A stretch of DNA of 64,000 nucleotides from G965207345 sp965207345 (GCA_965207345.1 OZ242280.1:1364001-1428000), one strand, 5' to 3'. Counted from the first letter of the stretch, positions 8,555 to 18,603 are shown. Numbers and translations are program-made. The notes: generated by a model not told the origin, from the letters alone.

Positions 8555-9004
8555 ATGATATGTGAAAATTTAGGCAAAACTAAGATTATAGTGCTGTGCA
8601 TTGTGGCAATGCTCACAATCAGCGGGCAAATTGTAGCACAAGATGCTACTACTATTTACAAAGGTAGAATTGTGCTGCCAGATTCGTTTAATTTTGCAGT
8701 TGGGTTTAAGTCCACTGATAAGCCATGCTACGTCGCCCTTCGCCATGACGAGGGTAATTTATGGGTTAAATCCAACTTTTGGGCAGGCGAAAAATTAGCT
8801 GATGGTAATGCGTTGCGCGGAGAAGATTTTTATCTTGGTAAGTTAGATGACAATGGTGCATTCGTATTACAACTACGGCGCGATAAACCGGTTACACTCA
8901 CACAAACGACCTATGATGCACGCGACAGATTGAACTACGCAGGCAGAGGTGATGGTAATTTTTTACGCGAATGTCATCTGGGTATTGATAATCGTCTTTT
9001 TTAA
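8555..9004 (+). CDS. Secreted hypothetical protein
   Basis: I do not recognise this family. The product (about 149 residues from ATG 8555) has a classic signal peptide: a Lys after a short start, the hydrophobic core IIVLCIVAMLTIS, then a likely cut near IVAQD. The mature part is about 120 residues, with no Cys pattern or repeat that I can interpret, and looks like a small beta-rich periplasmic or exported protein. It ends eight bases from the convergent autotransporter gene. Confidence 0.6.
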   Translation: MICENLGKTKIIVLCIVAMLTISGQIVAQDATTIYKGRIVLPDSFNFAVGFKSTDKPCYVALRHDEGNLWVKSNFWAGEKLADGNALRGEDFYLGKLDDNGAFVLQLRRDKPVTLTQTTYDARDRLNYAGRGDGNFLRECHLGIDNRLF

Positions 9005-9012
9005 TTCTGTCT

Positions 9013-11538
9013 CTAAAAACTTCCTCTAAAAGATAAACGCATAAATGGTTGAGTATCACGTTTACTATCGTGTTTAGGATTGTACTCTGCCCCTATGCTA
9101 GTTTTCAATACCCCGCCAGCTAGGGGTAAACGATATATTGTTTCTGCCTGTAAAGTTCTACCATTAGGGTCTAAACTCACTTTGTGGTTTTCATATACAA
9201 CTTTGCCATACTTTGTCCGCCCAGTGGGAAAACGCAATTTTATACTACCGCTTTCTGTGCGTAGTGGTTGCGACAGACGCAAACCAAACCAGTCATTGTC
9301 CTGCCATATTGATGTGCTAATAACACCAATGCTAAATGCACTGCTAAGAATAGTGCTTGCATTTTGCAAAAAACCACTACTGTCTATTTGCGGATAAGTG
9401 TGTCCATGATATACTGATGCCAACATGTGCCAACTGTCTTTGGTGCCCAGATCCCATATACCATTGACGCCAATAAATCTGGTCAATGCAGCTACTTTGC
9501 CAAATATAGCATGAATTCGTGCACCGAGAAAACTCTCAGGCTCGTGCACTACACCAGCTTGAAAGGATAGCCCAGAAGTACTCAAACGATAATCTAGCAA
9601 TACGCCAAGACCATGCTCACCCCCTGGGCTTTTTTGGCCATCAAACTGCGGTGTGCCACGCATTAGTGCAAAGCCAAAATGCTTGCTTTCGGGTAAAGAA
9701 TGGGAGCGTCCAATTCCTACTCCATTATGCACCAAAGATAAATACGGCGTAGAAAATGCAAGTGGATCACTGAAATTTTGCACTCCTACAATACCACCAT
9801 ACCGATTTTTAATTGCCAGGGACGTGAGATTTGAAACAGAATTAAAGGAATTAATAAACAATTCATCATATAAGTCAAATAGCTCTCTAGCATGATGTCC
9901 ATAAGAGAACCACCAGCCATCAGTAAAAGAAAGGTATGCATCTGTTATTCTGCCATCTCCATTTGCACTTAATGATAAATATGTAGTATCATTTTGATAA
10001 AATGATGCTGATAATGGCTTCTGCGCTACACTCTCAATGCTTTTTTGCTCCTGTGTGGGTGTTATCCACGCTGTTGCAGGTTGAAAAAAAGGTGCACCGA
10101 AAGAATCAAAACCAGCAACTTTTATATCTGCTAACTGGTGCTCTAGTAGCGAACCAAAAGCGCCACCAAACAGTGTGATGCCATTACTAGAAAATGGACG
10201 GCTATTAGAATCTTTGTGTAAGCCAGTCATCAATTCTCCCACTGGTCTCGTCGCAGCATCTAAATCAACTAAACCATGCCCGTAGATATCAGAGTTAGCA
10301 TATCTGCCCTCATGGTTAGCAGTAGCAAGTAGGCGAGCAACCAATTCTGTGTTACCGAGTTGCACTTCGTTGGTGTTAGGGTGACGAAAAAACTGTCGCA
10401 ACACTGCGAGAGACCCACTAACTATAGGTGCGGCAAAAGAGGTGCCTCTGCCCAAGATATACTCATTATTGTGTTCCCCTGATGCCGTTATTATTCTAGT
10501 ACCGGGCGCGGCAATGCAAAAACCTTTGGCGATACCACAACGGTTGGAGTAACTTGCAATATTGCCGTCTTGGTCTAGCGCCACCACCGCAATGGTATTT
10601 TTTTGCAATTCTGGAAAGTAAACACCGAGCCCTGCATATATTTCTGGCGAGTCGTAAATTGGTCTCCCCCCGCCCACTAATCCTTGACTGCCACCGTTGC
10701 CAGCTGCCCACACTATAATTTTTTTGTCTGCATCAGCTGTATTCTCTTGCGCTAATACCGTGGCGCTATCTGTAAATTTGCTACGAACTTCTACAGGGTT
10801 ATATGTTGATATTGCACCGTTTTCGCCAAAACTTGCGTTTATAATAGCAGCGTTGTGCTCTTTTGCATAATCAATGAGTTGGCTAAAGAATCCCCTATTC
10901 TCCTGGTAAGTGGTAAGATTGACGGGGCGATACGTACCATCGGGTATACCTATAGGAATATCACGGAAGGCAATTCTGGCATCAAATGCCACGCCGTGCA
11001 TGTTGAGGCGACTAAGAGTATTACCGCGTCTAGCTGCCGCAACTGCTGCGACTGCTGTGCCATGGGATTTATCAGCTAGATCATTCACAATACCAAACTG
11101 GATAAGTTTATCACTACCACTAAACTCTTGGTGGGTTCTGCGTATGCCAGTGTCAAAAATTGCAATAGTCTCACCTTTGCCAGTTGCGCCGCGTGCATAG
11201 GCTGCTGCTGCCTTAATTGCGCCTAAATGCGAATCAGATCCTCTCTCGGTGCGTCCATCACTGTATATCACTTGGTATCTTACTTCATATTCATTAGATG
11301 CTTCAAAACTAGCTTTGCGGGTGGCATACTCAGGGTCATCAGGTAAAATAATGACTTCTGGCGAGGCGCGTGGAAAAGGGGTAACAGAGATTATTGGTGC
11401 TGGTGGTTGTGGCAATGGCGCTGGTGGTGGAGTGTCTTTGCTGTTATCACTGCTACTACCGCCACCGCCACAAGCAACTAGCAATAGTAAACTTAAAGTG
11501 CACAGTAGAAAAAATTTAATACTTCCAATACAGAGCAT
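9013..11538 (-). CDS. Subtilisin-like (S8) serine protease autotransporter lipoprotein
   Basis: A surface protease with three parts. From Met at 11538 the lipoprotein signal peptide ends in LLLLVACGGGG (lipobox Cys). A peptidase S8 domain carries the triad: Asp in FDTGIRRTH, His in SHGTAVAAVAA and Ser in RGTSFAAPIVSG. A C-terminal beta-barrel of roughly 280 residues ends in alternating hydrophobics and a terminal Phe (LSFRGSF). This layout is that of NalP/SphB1-type autotransporters, which cleave surface proteins of their host bacterium. The frame is open up to 11658. The lipobox favours the shorter start, although the nearest AGGAGT lies at 11561-11566. Confidence 0.9.
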   Translation of the reverse strand: MLCIGSIKFFLLCTLSLLLLVACGGGGSSSDNSKDTPPPAPLPQPPAPIISVTPFPRASPEVIILPDDPEYATRKASFEASNEYEVRYQVIYSDGRTERGSDSHLGAIKAAAAYARGATGKGETIAIFDTGIRRTHQEFSGSDKLIQFGIVNDLADKSHGTAVAAVAAARRGNTLSRLNMHGVAFDARIAFRDIPIGIPDGTYRPVNLTTYQENRGFFSQLIDYAKEHNAAIINASFGENGAISTYNPVEVRSKFTDSATVLAQENTADADKKIIVWAAGNGGSQGLVGGGRPIYDSPEIYAGLGVYFPELQKNTIAVVALDQDGNIASYSNRCGIAKGFCIAAPGTRIITASGEHNNEYILGRGTSFAAPIVSGSLAVLRQFFRHPNTNEVQLGNTELVARLLATANHEGRYANSDIYGHGLVDLDAATRPVGELMTGLHKDSNSRPFSSNGITLFGGAFGSLLEHQLADIKVAGFDSFGAPFFQPATAWITPTQEQKSIESVAQKPLSASFYQNDTTYLSLSANGDGRITDAYLSFTDGWWFSYGHHARELFDLYDELFINSFNSVSNLTSLAIKNRYGGIVGVQNFSDPLAFSTPYLSLVHNGVGIGRSHSLPESKHFGFALMRGTPQFDGQKSPGGEHGLGVLLDYRLSTSGLSFQAGVVHEPESFLGARIHAIFGKVAALTRFIGVNGIWDLGTKDSWHMLASVYHGHTYPQIDSSGFLQNASTILSSAFSIGVISTSIWQDNDWFGLRLSQPLRTESGSIKLRFPTGRTKYGKVVYENHKVSLDPNGRTLQAETIYRLPLAGGVLKTSIGAEYNPKHDSKRDTQPFMRLSFRGSF

Positions 11539-11681
11539 TTGTAGTAGGAAATAATGCTTTACTCCTGATTTCCTGCTATTAAACCTTTTTTTATACACCT
11601 TGTAAGATGGATATAACATGGTGTAAATTTTATTATATAAAGCTTGTACACCTTTCAAGTATTGATGAAAAATTATGTGTC

Positions 11682-12631
11682 TTATTTCTTTTGCATAATT
11701 ACAATATATTCGTTATTCATTGTCGCTTCTTTTTCTCCTATTTTGTTTGTTGGGCTATTTTCACTTGGCATTCTTTTATGTGGTATGCTTCTAATAAAAG
11801 TATTTTGATGTTTAAAATCTCCTCTCTCAAACAGAGATTTTGTTATTTCATCCGTTGGTAATGTTATGCCTTTGACTCTTCTATTTCCTACAACATAACA
11901 GGCGCATCCACCACGTTTTATAACTTTAGAAACATTGGCTATAGATTTACTGTAATCTAAGTAAAAACTATAAACCTCTCTTGCTCTTTTTTCATCTTTA
12001 TGGGCAATTTTCTCAACAATTTTATCAATCATGTTAATTCCTGTTTTTTCTACTTTTTTTATCTTACCGCCCAATAATTGGCTATCAATTTCACTGGCAT
12101 TTTTAACACCTAGCCACTGGTTCGAGAGTCTTGAAAATTGGCCGTAAGCAACAGTTGTTCTACTATCACCATAAGGAGGAGATGTTAGGACTATATCAAT
12201 AGATTTTTCTGTTACTATATCAATATTTTCAGACGAATTAAAATTGTATATATTCGTTTCTACATCAATATTTTTAATTTTCTCACGTGAGAATTTAATG
12301 AAAACAAATAATCATTAAATTTTTCTAAATATGAATCTAATGTTTGTAATACTATTTTTGATGTTTTAGCTTTTGCAATTAATCTTGCCATGGGATTTAA
12401 ATCTGTCCCATAAGCATTAATTCCTTTCAAATTCGCTTCCACAAGAGATGTTCCAGTTCCACAATAGAGGTCAAAAAGCCTTTTTGCATTTTTACCATAT
12501 TGCATAATTAATCTATGTGCTACTTGTGGTATCATCATTGCTGGATAGTTATGATAACAATGCGTATATCCTTTTATTTTCAAATATTCTAAAGGCTGTT
12601 CCGTGATTTCTTGCTCTAGTTTCTTTGTCAT
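11682..12631 (-). pseudogene. Frameshifted N4-cytosine-type DNA methyltransferase of a type II R-M system
   Basis: From ATG at 12631 the frame has the SAM-binding motif I (FDLYCGTGTSLVEA, then GTDLNPMARL) and stops near 12261. After a one-base shift near 12290 the sequence goes on as FSREKIKNIDVETN, then the catalytic motif IV TSPPYGDSRTTVAYGQFSRL, and runs to 11682. SPPY is typical of m4C enzymes. The order motif I then IV and the size (about 315 residues) fit. One frameshift separates the two halves, so the enzyme is probably inactive unless the base is a sequencing error. It directly follows an endonuclease remnant. Confidence 0.8.
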
Positions 12632-12869
12632 ATAGCCTTAAATCAACTAGTAAATTTCTAGTTTTAAAGAGAGTTATCATGCTATTTGAATTATCCCTAT
12701 GTGCCTTTATCTCAATATTCTCTATATCTGGTAAGACAAGATTATTTTCATCTAATCCAAATAATGTTTCAAGGATATAACCAATTCCTGTTGGTCCTTT
12801 TCTGAGAGATTTAACAAAGCCTTTGCTCTTTAAATATTAAAATTTTTGTTTAAATTCTTCTATTTGCAT
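12630..12869 (-). pseudogene. N-terminal remnant of an MvaI/BcnI-family restriction endonuclease
   Basis: Read leftwards from ATG 12869: MQIEEFKQKF, an in-frame TAA (12837-12839), then GFVKSLRKGPTGIGYILE, LFGLDENN, LPDIENIEIKAHRDN and SMITLF. The GPTGIGY..E...G..EN...PD...IE.KA.R pattern with the E-x-K active site is that of MvaI/BcnI endonucleases (CCNGG-type sites). Homology ends at the methyltransferase start, so about two thirds of the gene is gone. The pairing with an m4C methyltransferase agrees with known MvaI and BcnI systems. Confidence 0.72.
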
Positions 12870-13002
12870 TTGTTCTATATTTCATCCTTGCATACTACTA
12901 ACTGTTATTATAAAACATCAATACTTTGACGTAGCGTAATTAAAAGTTAAACTATGTAAGAATTAACCTAATTTACCTCTAAAATATACACTTAGGTTTA
13001 AG

Positions 13003-13079
13003 TGGTGGTTATGGGTGGATTTGAACCACCGACCCCAGCATTATGAATGCTGTGCTCTAACCAACTGAGCTACATAACC
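13003..13079 (-). tRNA. tRNA-Met (CAU), elongator
   Basis: The reverse strand folds as a 77-base tRNA with encoded CCA. Acceptor GGTTATG pairs with CATAACC, the anticodon stem CAGCA/TGCTG holds the loop TTCATAA (anticodon CAU), and the T-arm is GGTGGTTCAAATCCACC. The paired G1-C72 argues against the initiator tRNA. A lysidine-modified tRNA-Ile2 is possible but less likely. Confidence 0.93.
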
Positions 13080-13158
13080 TTGCATAAAGCATTTACCAGA
13101 AAATTAATGATTAGAAATAAGGCGATTGAAGCCTGCATTATCTAGGAGTTTAAGCGTA

Positions 13159-13773
13159 ATGTCAATACTAAAAATTGCACTCACAGGCGGGATTGCATGT
13201 GGCAAAAGTGAAGTGAGTCACACACTCAAGGCACTCGGGGCAAAAGTAATTGACCTAGATGAAATTGCCAGAGAAATAGTGCGCCCAAATAGCGAGGGTT
13301 TAGCTGCTTTAGTTGCGCACTTTAGCAACAGTATTTTAAATGAAAACGGCACACTTAATCGCACTCTGCTTAAAAAAATACTCTTTACAAATTTAGCACA
13401 TAAACATGCTATTGAAAATATTTTACATCCAAAAATTATACGTATTATGCAGCAAAAAATTACACAGATAGCAAAAATACAAAAAATTGTTATTGTCGTA
13501 GTACCGCTACTTATAGAAGCAAATATTACCCATTTGTTTGATCAGGCAATCATCATAATTTGCACACCTGAAGAACAAAAAAAACGCATGCTGGCTCGGG
13601 ATAATATTGATGACATGCTAGCAGATAAAATATTATCACATCAAATGGATGAGAAAAAACGCATTATGGCGATTTCCCACTTGCACACTTATATCATTGA
13701 AAATCAAGGCACGCGTCTAGAACTAGAAGCTAAAACGCATCGCTTATGGCAAAAATTAATGCACCTTTGCTGA
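13159..13773 (+). CDS. coaE: Dephospho-CoA kinase
   Basis: CoaE phosphorylates the 3' hydroxyl of dephospho-CoA, the last step of coenzyme A synthesis. The P-loop is LTGGIACGKSEV, followed by the ALGAKVIDLDEIAREIV substrate region and VVPLLIEAN. The start at ATG 13159 (protein MSILKIALTGG) is chosen over the upstream in-frame ATG at 13126 because AGGAG lies 11 bases before it and the family begins just before the P-loop. The length of 204 residues is normal. Confidence 0.95.
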   Translation: MSILKIALTGGIACGKSEVSHTLKALGAKVIDLDEIAREIVRPNSEGLAALVAHFSNSILNENGTLNRTLLKKILFTNLAHKHAIENILHPKIIRIMQQKITQIAKIQKIVIVVVPLLIEANITHLFDQAIIIICTPEEQKKRMLARDNIDDMLADKILSHQMDEKKRIMAISHLHTYIIENQGTRLELEAKTHRLWQKLMHLC

Positions 13774-13834
13774 AAATTAAAATTCCCTAAAATACTATTT
13801 TGCACATCAAACTAGATGGTCCTTAATATGATGG

Positions 13835-14149
13835 CTAATCCTTAATCTGTAAATGACTGACAATTTTGCCACCTAATAAATGTGTTTTAATAATATTATC
13901 AATATCCGCCTTATTTGTCCAGCGATACCAAATAGCCTCAGGGTAAACCACAACAACAGGACCTAAAGCACAACGACCTAAACAACGACTTTCAGAAATA
14001 CAAATTTTATTTGCACCTAATAAATTTTGCTTGCGACATTTATCTTTTGCATAACGATACATTGACTTTGCATTAAAACGATTACAATAAAGTTTTTTAT
14101 CTTTTCTCTCATTACAACAAAAAAGTAGATGTTTCCTATAATAGTTCAT
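13835..14149 (-). CDS. Thioredoxin-fold (2Fe-2S) ferredoxin
   Basis: A small electron carrier of the thioredoxin-like 2Fe-2S ferredoxin type. Cluster ligands are visible as Cys in HLLFCCN, KLYCNR, and the pair in SRCLGRCALGPVVVVYPEAIWY, here quoted only as RCLGRC and the diagnostic GPVVVVYPE. The ATG at 14149 is used; an earlier in-frame ATG at 14164 would overlap rsmI. The redox partner is unknown. It lies immediately downstream of rsmI on the same strand. Confidence 0.85.
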   Translation of the reverse strand: MNYYRKHLLFCCNERKDKKLYCNRFNAKSMYRYAKDKCRKQNLLGANKICISESRCLGRCALGPVVVVYPEAIWYRWTNKADIDNIIKTHLLGGKIVSHLQIKD

Positions 14150-14156
14150 TATATTT

Positions 14157-15002
14157 CTATTCAAAAATTCGTAGCTGTTTTTGTTTCTTTAGTGCATACT
14201 GATAGCAATTTTTTTTATCCAAGCCTGTCAATTTAGCAGCAATTTTTGCCACTTTAGTTATGCTAAGTTCTGGTAGCAAAACAGATAATATTTTATCTAA
14301 CTCTGTATATTTTATAAAGTCTTTTTTCGCTCTATCCCCTGAGATAATCAGCACAAATTCACCACATACACGTCTTTTATCCGCCTCTAGCCAAATAATA
14401 ATTTCTGCAAGTGTTTTAGTGTAAATTGCTTCAAAATGCTTTGTTATTTCTTTAGCAAGACACGCAGGTCTCTCTGTGCCAAAAACACTAACCATATCTT
14501 GTAAACTTGCCATAATACGCTTTGGAGATTCATAAAAAATCAATGTTTCCTGCCGATGTGCATATGTGTCTAAATATTTTAGTCGTTGTGTTTTTTTGCT
14601 TGGTAAAAAGCCCATAAAGCTAAATTTATCGCTAGCAATACCACTTGCGCTGAGTGCGCTAATAAATGCGCTTGCCCCTGGAATGGGAATAACTTTAATA
14701 TTTTTTATTTTAGCCATGTTGACTAAAATATATCCTGGATCGCTAATGAGAGGTGTACCTGCATCACTTACTAAAGCAAAATGCACGCCCTGTATAAGTG
14801 CATCAATGATTTTAGGTGTTTTTTTCTTTTCATTATGCTCATGAAAAGACTGCATACGTGTTGTGATTTGATAGGTATCAAATAATATTTTGCTATGGCG
14901 CCTATTTTCTGTAAGAATATAATCCACGCTTTTAAGCGTTTCAATAGCACGCACACTTATATCTGCTAAATTGCCAATCGGTGTTGCAATAACATAAAGC
15001 AT
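14157..15002 (-). CDS. rsmI: 16S rRNA (cytidine1402-2'-O)-methyltransferase
   Basis: RsmI methylates the ribose of C1402 in the decoding centre. The start at 15002 gives MLYVIATPIGNLADIS, the canonical N-terminus. Further marks are LTENRRHSKILF, SDAGTPLISDPGY and IPGASAFISALSASG of the tetrapyrrole-methylase fold. The C-terminal HTH-like tail (SITKVAKIAAKLTGLDKK) is also present. A longer frame overlapping pepA exists, but its extra residues are not conserved. Confidence 0.95.
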   Translation of the reverse strand: MLYVIATPIGNLADISVRAIETLKSVDYILTENRRHSKILFDTYQITTRMQSFHEHNEKKKTPKIIDALIQGVHFALVSDAGTPLISDPGYILVNMAKIKNIKVIPIPGASAFISALSASGIASDKFSFMGFLPSKKTQRLKYLDTYAHRQETLIFYESPKRIMASLQDMVSVFGTERPACLAKEITKHFEAIYTKTLAEIIIWLEADKRRVCGEFVLIISGDRAKKDFIKYTELDKILSVLLPELSITKVAKIAAKLTGLDKKNCYQYALKKQKQLRIFE

Positions 15003-15031
15003 GTTAAAAAATATCTGCGAATATTTTTGAA

Positions 15032-16525
15032 TTAAACCTGATTTACTAAATAATCCACAAGTAATGGCACAGGCCTGCCTGTTGCGCCTTTTTTGTCCCC
15101 TCCAATCCAAGCAACACCAGCAATATCAAGATGCGCCCAACAGAATTTTTTCGCAAAACGCGCTAAAAAACACCCAGCAACAATAGTGCCTGCATCACGG
15201 CCACCAATATTTGCCATATCCGCAAAATTACTCTTTAACATTTCATCGTATTCATCGCCAAGAGGTAACTGCCAAGTCTCATCTAGCCCTAAGTTTCCTG
15301 CTAGCACTAGTGCATCAGCAAGTTCTTGATTGTTGCTCATTATCCCACTACGGGATTTTCCCAAAGCAACAATTACTGCGCCTGTTAGTGTAGCAACATC
15401 AATCACAACGCTTGGATTTAAACGTTCACAATAAGTAATAGCATCGCATAAAATTAACCTACCCTCAGCATCAGTATTAAGGATTTCTACACTCTGCCCT
15501 GATAGAGTTTGTACTACGTCTCCGGGTTTAGAAGCGTGCGCTGAAGGCATATTTTCTACCGCAGGTACAATAACACTTAAATTAATAGCCAATTTTAATT
15601 GTGCAACTGCTTTTATTGCACCTAAAACACTTGCTGCTCCGCACATGTCATATTTCATCTCATCCATATTCGCGCTACCTTTTAACGAAATACCACCACT
15701 ATCAAAAGTAACACCTTTACCAATAAGGACAATTGGCGATTCATTTTTTTTATTTGCGCCGCGGTAATGCAAACTGATAAGTTTAGGTTCTTTGTTTGAT
15801 CCCTTAGAAACCGATAATAAACTATTCATTCCTAAGGCTGACATTTCTTCACGTCCCAAAATCTTACACTCAATTTTGTGGCTTTCTGCCAATTTTTGCG
15901 CACTTTTTGCTAAATAAGTCGGCGTGCAAATATTACTAGGTAAATTTGCCAAATCTTTAGCAAATGCCATTGCTTCTGCAGTTGCTAAACCAACATTAAG
16001 CGCATCTTCTAGAGAATGCGGTAGTATTTTATTTCTTTGTTTTTTTACATAAAAGCACACTGCAAAAGGCGTATTTAGCTTTTTTTCATCATTATCTTTT
16101 CTGTATGGTTTATCAAAGGTATATAAACTATCAGCAATAATTCTAGCACCATTTTTTAATATTTGATGCGCTATAATGCCCGTGATTTCAATTTCATCCA
16201 TCCATAGAGTTTTAATGTGCATTTTGCGCACAACACCCATCACAGAGAGTAGTATTTTCTGGTAGGCTTTAAGATCTAATTTTTCTTTTTTACCTAAACC
16301 TACAACAATTATCCGCTTCGCTAATATATGAGAAGGTAAAAATATCTGTGCTGTCTCGGCTAATTTTGCCTCAAAATTCATAAGGGATAATATTTCAGAT
16401 AGCTCCTTATCAAAGGCTTCATCTATTGCGTAAAATAAAACGACACAATCACCATCAAACATCCGATAGTTTTCACTACTAAGGGAGAATTTTATATATT
16501 CATCCATATTTTTAAACCTTGACAA
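15032..16525 (-). CDS. pepA: Leucyl (cytosol) aminopeptidase, M17 family
   Basis: PepA is a hexameric two-metal aminopeptidase; in some bacteria it also binds DNA. The signature NTDAEGRLILCDAITY holds metal ligands and the bicarbonate-binding Arg. GKGVTFDSGGISLK and the Lys/Asp around it complete the active site, and the end has the GATGRPVPLLVDYL typical of the family. At 497 residues it is full length. The ATG at 16507 would give a slightly shorter protein and is equally plausible. Confidence 0.96.
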   Translation of the reverse strand: MSRFKNMDEYIKFSLSSENYRMFDGDCVVLFYAIDEAFDKELSEILSLMNFEAKLAETAQIFLPSHILAKRIIVVGLGKKEKLDLKAYQKILLSVMGVVRKMHIKTLWMDEIEITGIIAHQILKNGARIIADSLYTFDKPYRKDNDEKKLNTPFAVCFYVKKQRNKILPHSLEDALNVGLATAEAMAFAKDLANLPSNICTPTYLAKSAQKLAESHKIECKILGREEMSALGMNSLLSVSKGSNKEPKLISLHYRGANKKNESPIVLIGKGVTFDSGGISLKGSANMDEMKYDMCGAASVLGAIKAVAQLKLAINLSVIVPAVENMPSAHASKPGDVVQTLSGQSVEILNTDAEGRLILCDAITYCERLNPSVVIDVATLTGAVIVALGKSRSGIMSNNQELADALVLAGNLGLDETWQLPLGDEYDEMLKSNFADMANIGGRDAGTIVAGCFLARFAKKFCWAHLDIAGVAWIGGDKKGATGRPVPLLVDYLVNQV

Positions 16526-16615
16526 ACAAAGACATAAAACCTAACCATTCTACCTATAAAAGCGCTAAAATAACAGGCTTTTACAAAAAAATTTACTACG
16601 AATTATCAGAATCTT

Positions 16616-17332
16616 ATGCCAAAAAAAAATATTTTACTAAGTATATTTTTATTACTTATATCTCAAAATATCTTTGCATCTAAAGTAGATATTATAGAAG
16701 GACTGAGGCCTTATAATATTAGCGTTAGCGAAGATGATATACAGAAAACACCGCTTAAAGACTTATATGAAATTACACTTGATACGGAAATTGTTTATAT
16801 TTCTGGGGATGGGCTTTATTTAGTGCAGGGTGAAATTATTGATTTAAAAAATCGCATTAATTTAACCAAAGTGCACCAAGAGCAACTAGTAAAAAAAGCC
16901 TTAAATGCTGTGCCTGATACGGATAAAATTATTTTTAAAGCACCTTATGAAAAGCATGTTGTCAATGTTTTTACTGATGTAGATTGTCCATTTTGCAAGC
17001 GTTTTCACGCACATATAAATGAGCTAGGCCGTTTAGGTATCACTGTTAAATATCTCGCATCACCAATTGCAGCACTCCACCCTAATGCACCTGGGCGTAT
17101 GCAATCTATTTGGTGTGCAAATGATAAAAAAAATGCGATAGATATTTATAAAAAAACTGGAAAAATCACACTAAAAACTTGTAACAGCAATATAGTAGCA
17201 AAGCAACTAGCTCTATCTCAAAGTTTAGGTGTAAATGGCACACCAACAATTTTTTTAAGCAATGGCACAAAAATTGCCGGTTATATGTCGCCAGAAGCCT
17301 TACTTGAACGTATTAAGCGAGCGGTAAAATAA
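16616..17332 (+). CDS. dsbC: Periplasmic thiol:disulfide isomerase DsbC
   Basis: DsbC reshuffles wrong disulfides in the periplasm. A signal peptide (NILLSIFLLLISQNIFA) is followed by the N-terminal dimerisation domain (residues about 20-95) and a thioredoxin-like domain with active site CPFC in DVDCPFCKRFH. The cis-Pro loop is GVNGTPTIFLSNG. The Cys pair SIWC...KTC matches the structural disulfide of DsbC. Length 238 is typical. DsbD would be needed to keep it reduced; it is not in the window. Confidence 0.93.
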   Translation: MPKKNILLSIFLLLISQNIFASKVDIIEGLRPYNISVSEDDIQKTPLKDLYEITLDTEIVYISGDGLYLVQGEIIDLKNRINLTKVHQEQLVKKALNAVPDTDKIIFKAPYEKHVVNVFTDVDCPFCKRFHAHINELGRLGITVKYLASPIAALHPNAPGRMQSIWCANDKKNAIDIYKKTGKITLKTCNSNIVAKQLALSQSLGVNGTPTIFLSNGTKIAGYMSPEALLERIKRAVK

Positions 17333-17466
17333 TTTTACAAAAAAATAATTAAATAAGATTTAGCTTTGCCCTTAAAAATCTTTATTATCGCTCTTGCATT
17401 TTTTATTTCTATGTGCACGAAAAAATCCTCTTATATTTTGTGAAAATAATGCTAAAAGTTAAAAAC

Positions 17467-18558
17467 ATGATAGCAAAAAAAACAAATAAAGAAAAGATAA
17501 TCGTTGGTCTTTCTGGCGGTGTTGATTCTTCTGTTGCAGCGCTTCTACTACTAAAAGCAGGTTATGAAGTAGAAGGCTTATTTATGAAAAATTGGGAAGA
17601 AGATGACCATAATAATAATTGCGGGGTAGCAAAAGATTTAGCCGATGCAAACTGTGTAGCACGCCAACTTAATATTAAGATACACCACGTTAACTTTGCA
17701 ACTGAATATTGGGATGAAGTATTTAGTAATTTTTTATTAGAACATAAAAAAGGATATACACCTAATCCTGATGTGCTTTGCAATGAAAAAATTAAATTTG
17801 AAGTATTTTTAAAATATGCACTAAGCTTAGGTGCGAGCAAAATTGCAACAGGGCATTATGCGCGTATTGTAAATGAGAATGGTATATTTTATTTAAAAGA
17901 GGCATTAGATAAAAACAAGGATCAAAGTTATTTTCTGCACCGATTAAATCAAAAAAAGTTATCACTTAGCCTTTTTCCGCTAGGCAGTATGTCTAAAAAA
18001 ATGGTGCGTAAACTAGCTAAAAAACATAATCTTACAACTGCTGATAAAAAAGATAGCAGTGGTATCTGTTTTATTGGCAAGCGGAATTTTCACAAATTTT
18101 TGGCGCAATATTTACATACGAAATCTGGTGATATAATTGACGAAAACAAACGCATAATCAAACGCCATGATGGTGTTGAATTTTATACAATTGGCCAGCG
18201 TAAAGGTTTAGGTATTGGCGGCGGTTTTGGAAAATCTAACAAACCATGGTTTGTTGCCGATAAAAATGTAAAAACAAATGAGTTACTAGTAGTGGAAGGC
18301 AAGCATCCGTATTTATATCACAAATGCTTGAGTGCTGATAATATACACTGGATTAATAAACCGCATCATAAAACATTATATTGCGACGCAAGAATTAGGC
18401 ACCGCCAAGAAAAACAACCTTGCTTCTTTCAGGAAAAAAATGACCGCTTAACGCTAAATTTTGAAACAAAACAACGTGCCATTGCACCCGGGCAAGCAGT
18501 GGTATTTTATCAAGATGATATTTGCTTAGGCGGCGGTGTTATTAAAACACGTTTTTAA
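17467..18558 (+). CDS. mnmA: tRNA-specific 2-thiouridylase
   Basis: MnmA thiolates U34 of tRNA-Lys, -Glu and -Gln with sulfur delivered by the Tus relay. The ATP PP-loop is VGLSGGVDSSVAALLL. The two catalytic Cys lie in NPDVLCNEKIKF and SSGICFIGKRNF, and the C-terminal GQAVVFYQDDICLGGG is diagnostic. The start at 17467 is preferred: residues upstream (from ATG 17413) are not family-like. The protein of 363 residues is complete. Confidence 0.96.
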   Translation: MIAKKTNKEKIIVGLSGGVDSSVAALLLLKAGYEVEGLFMKNWEEDDHNNNCGVAKDLADANCVARQLNIKIHHVNFATEYWDEVFSNFLLEHKKGYTPNPDVLCNEKIKFEVFLKYALSLGASKIATGHYARIVNENGIFYLKEALDKNKDQSYFLHRLNQKKLSLSLFPLGSMSKKMVRKLAKKHNLTTADKKDSSGICFIGKRNFHKFLAQYLHTKSGDIIDENKRIIKRHDGVEFYTIGQRKGLGIGGGFGKSNKPWFVADKNVKTNELLVVEGKHPYLYHKCLSADNIHWINKPHHKTLYCDARIRHRQEKQPCFFQEKNDRLTLNFETKQRAIAPGQAVVFYQDDICLGGGVIKTRF

Positions 18559-18603
18559 TTTTTGCTTATTTTTTGCTTATTTTGTAATAATTTTATAACG
18601 CTG

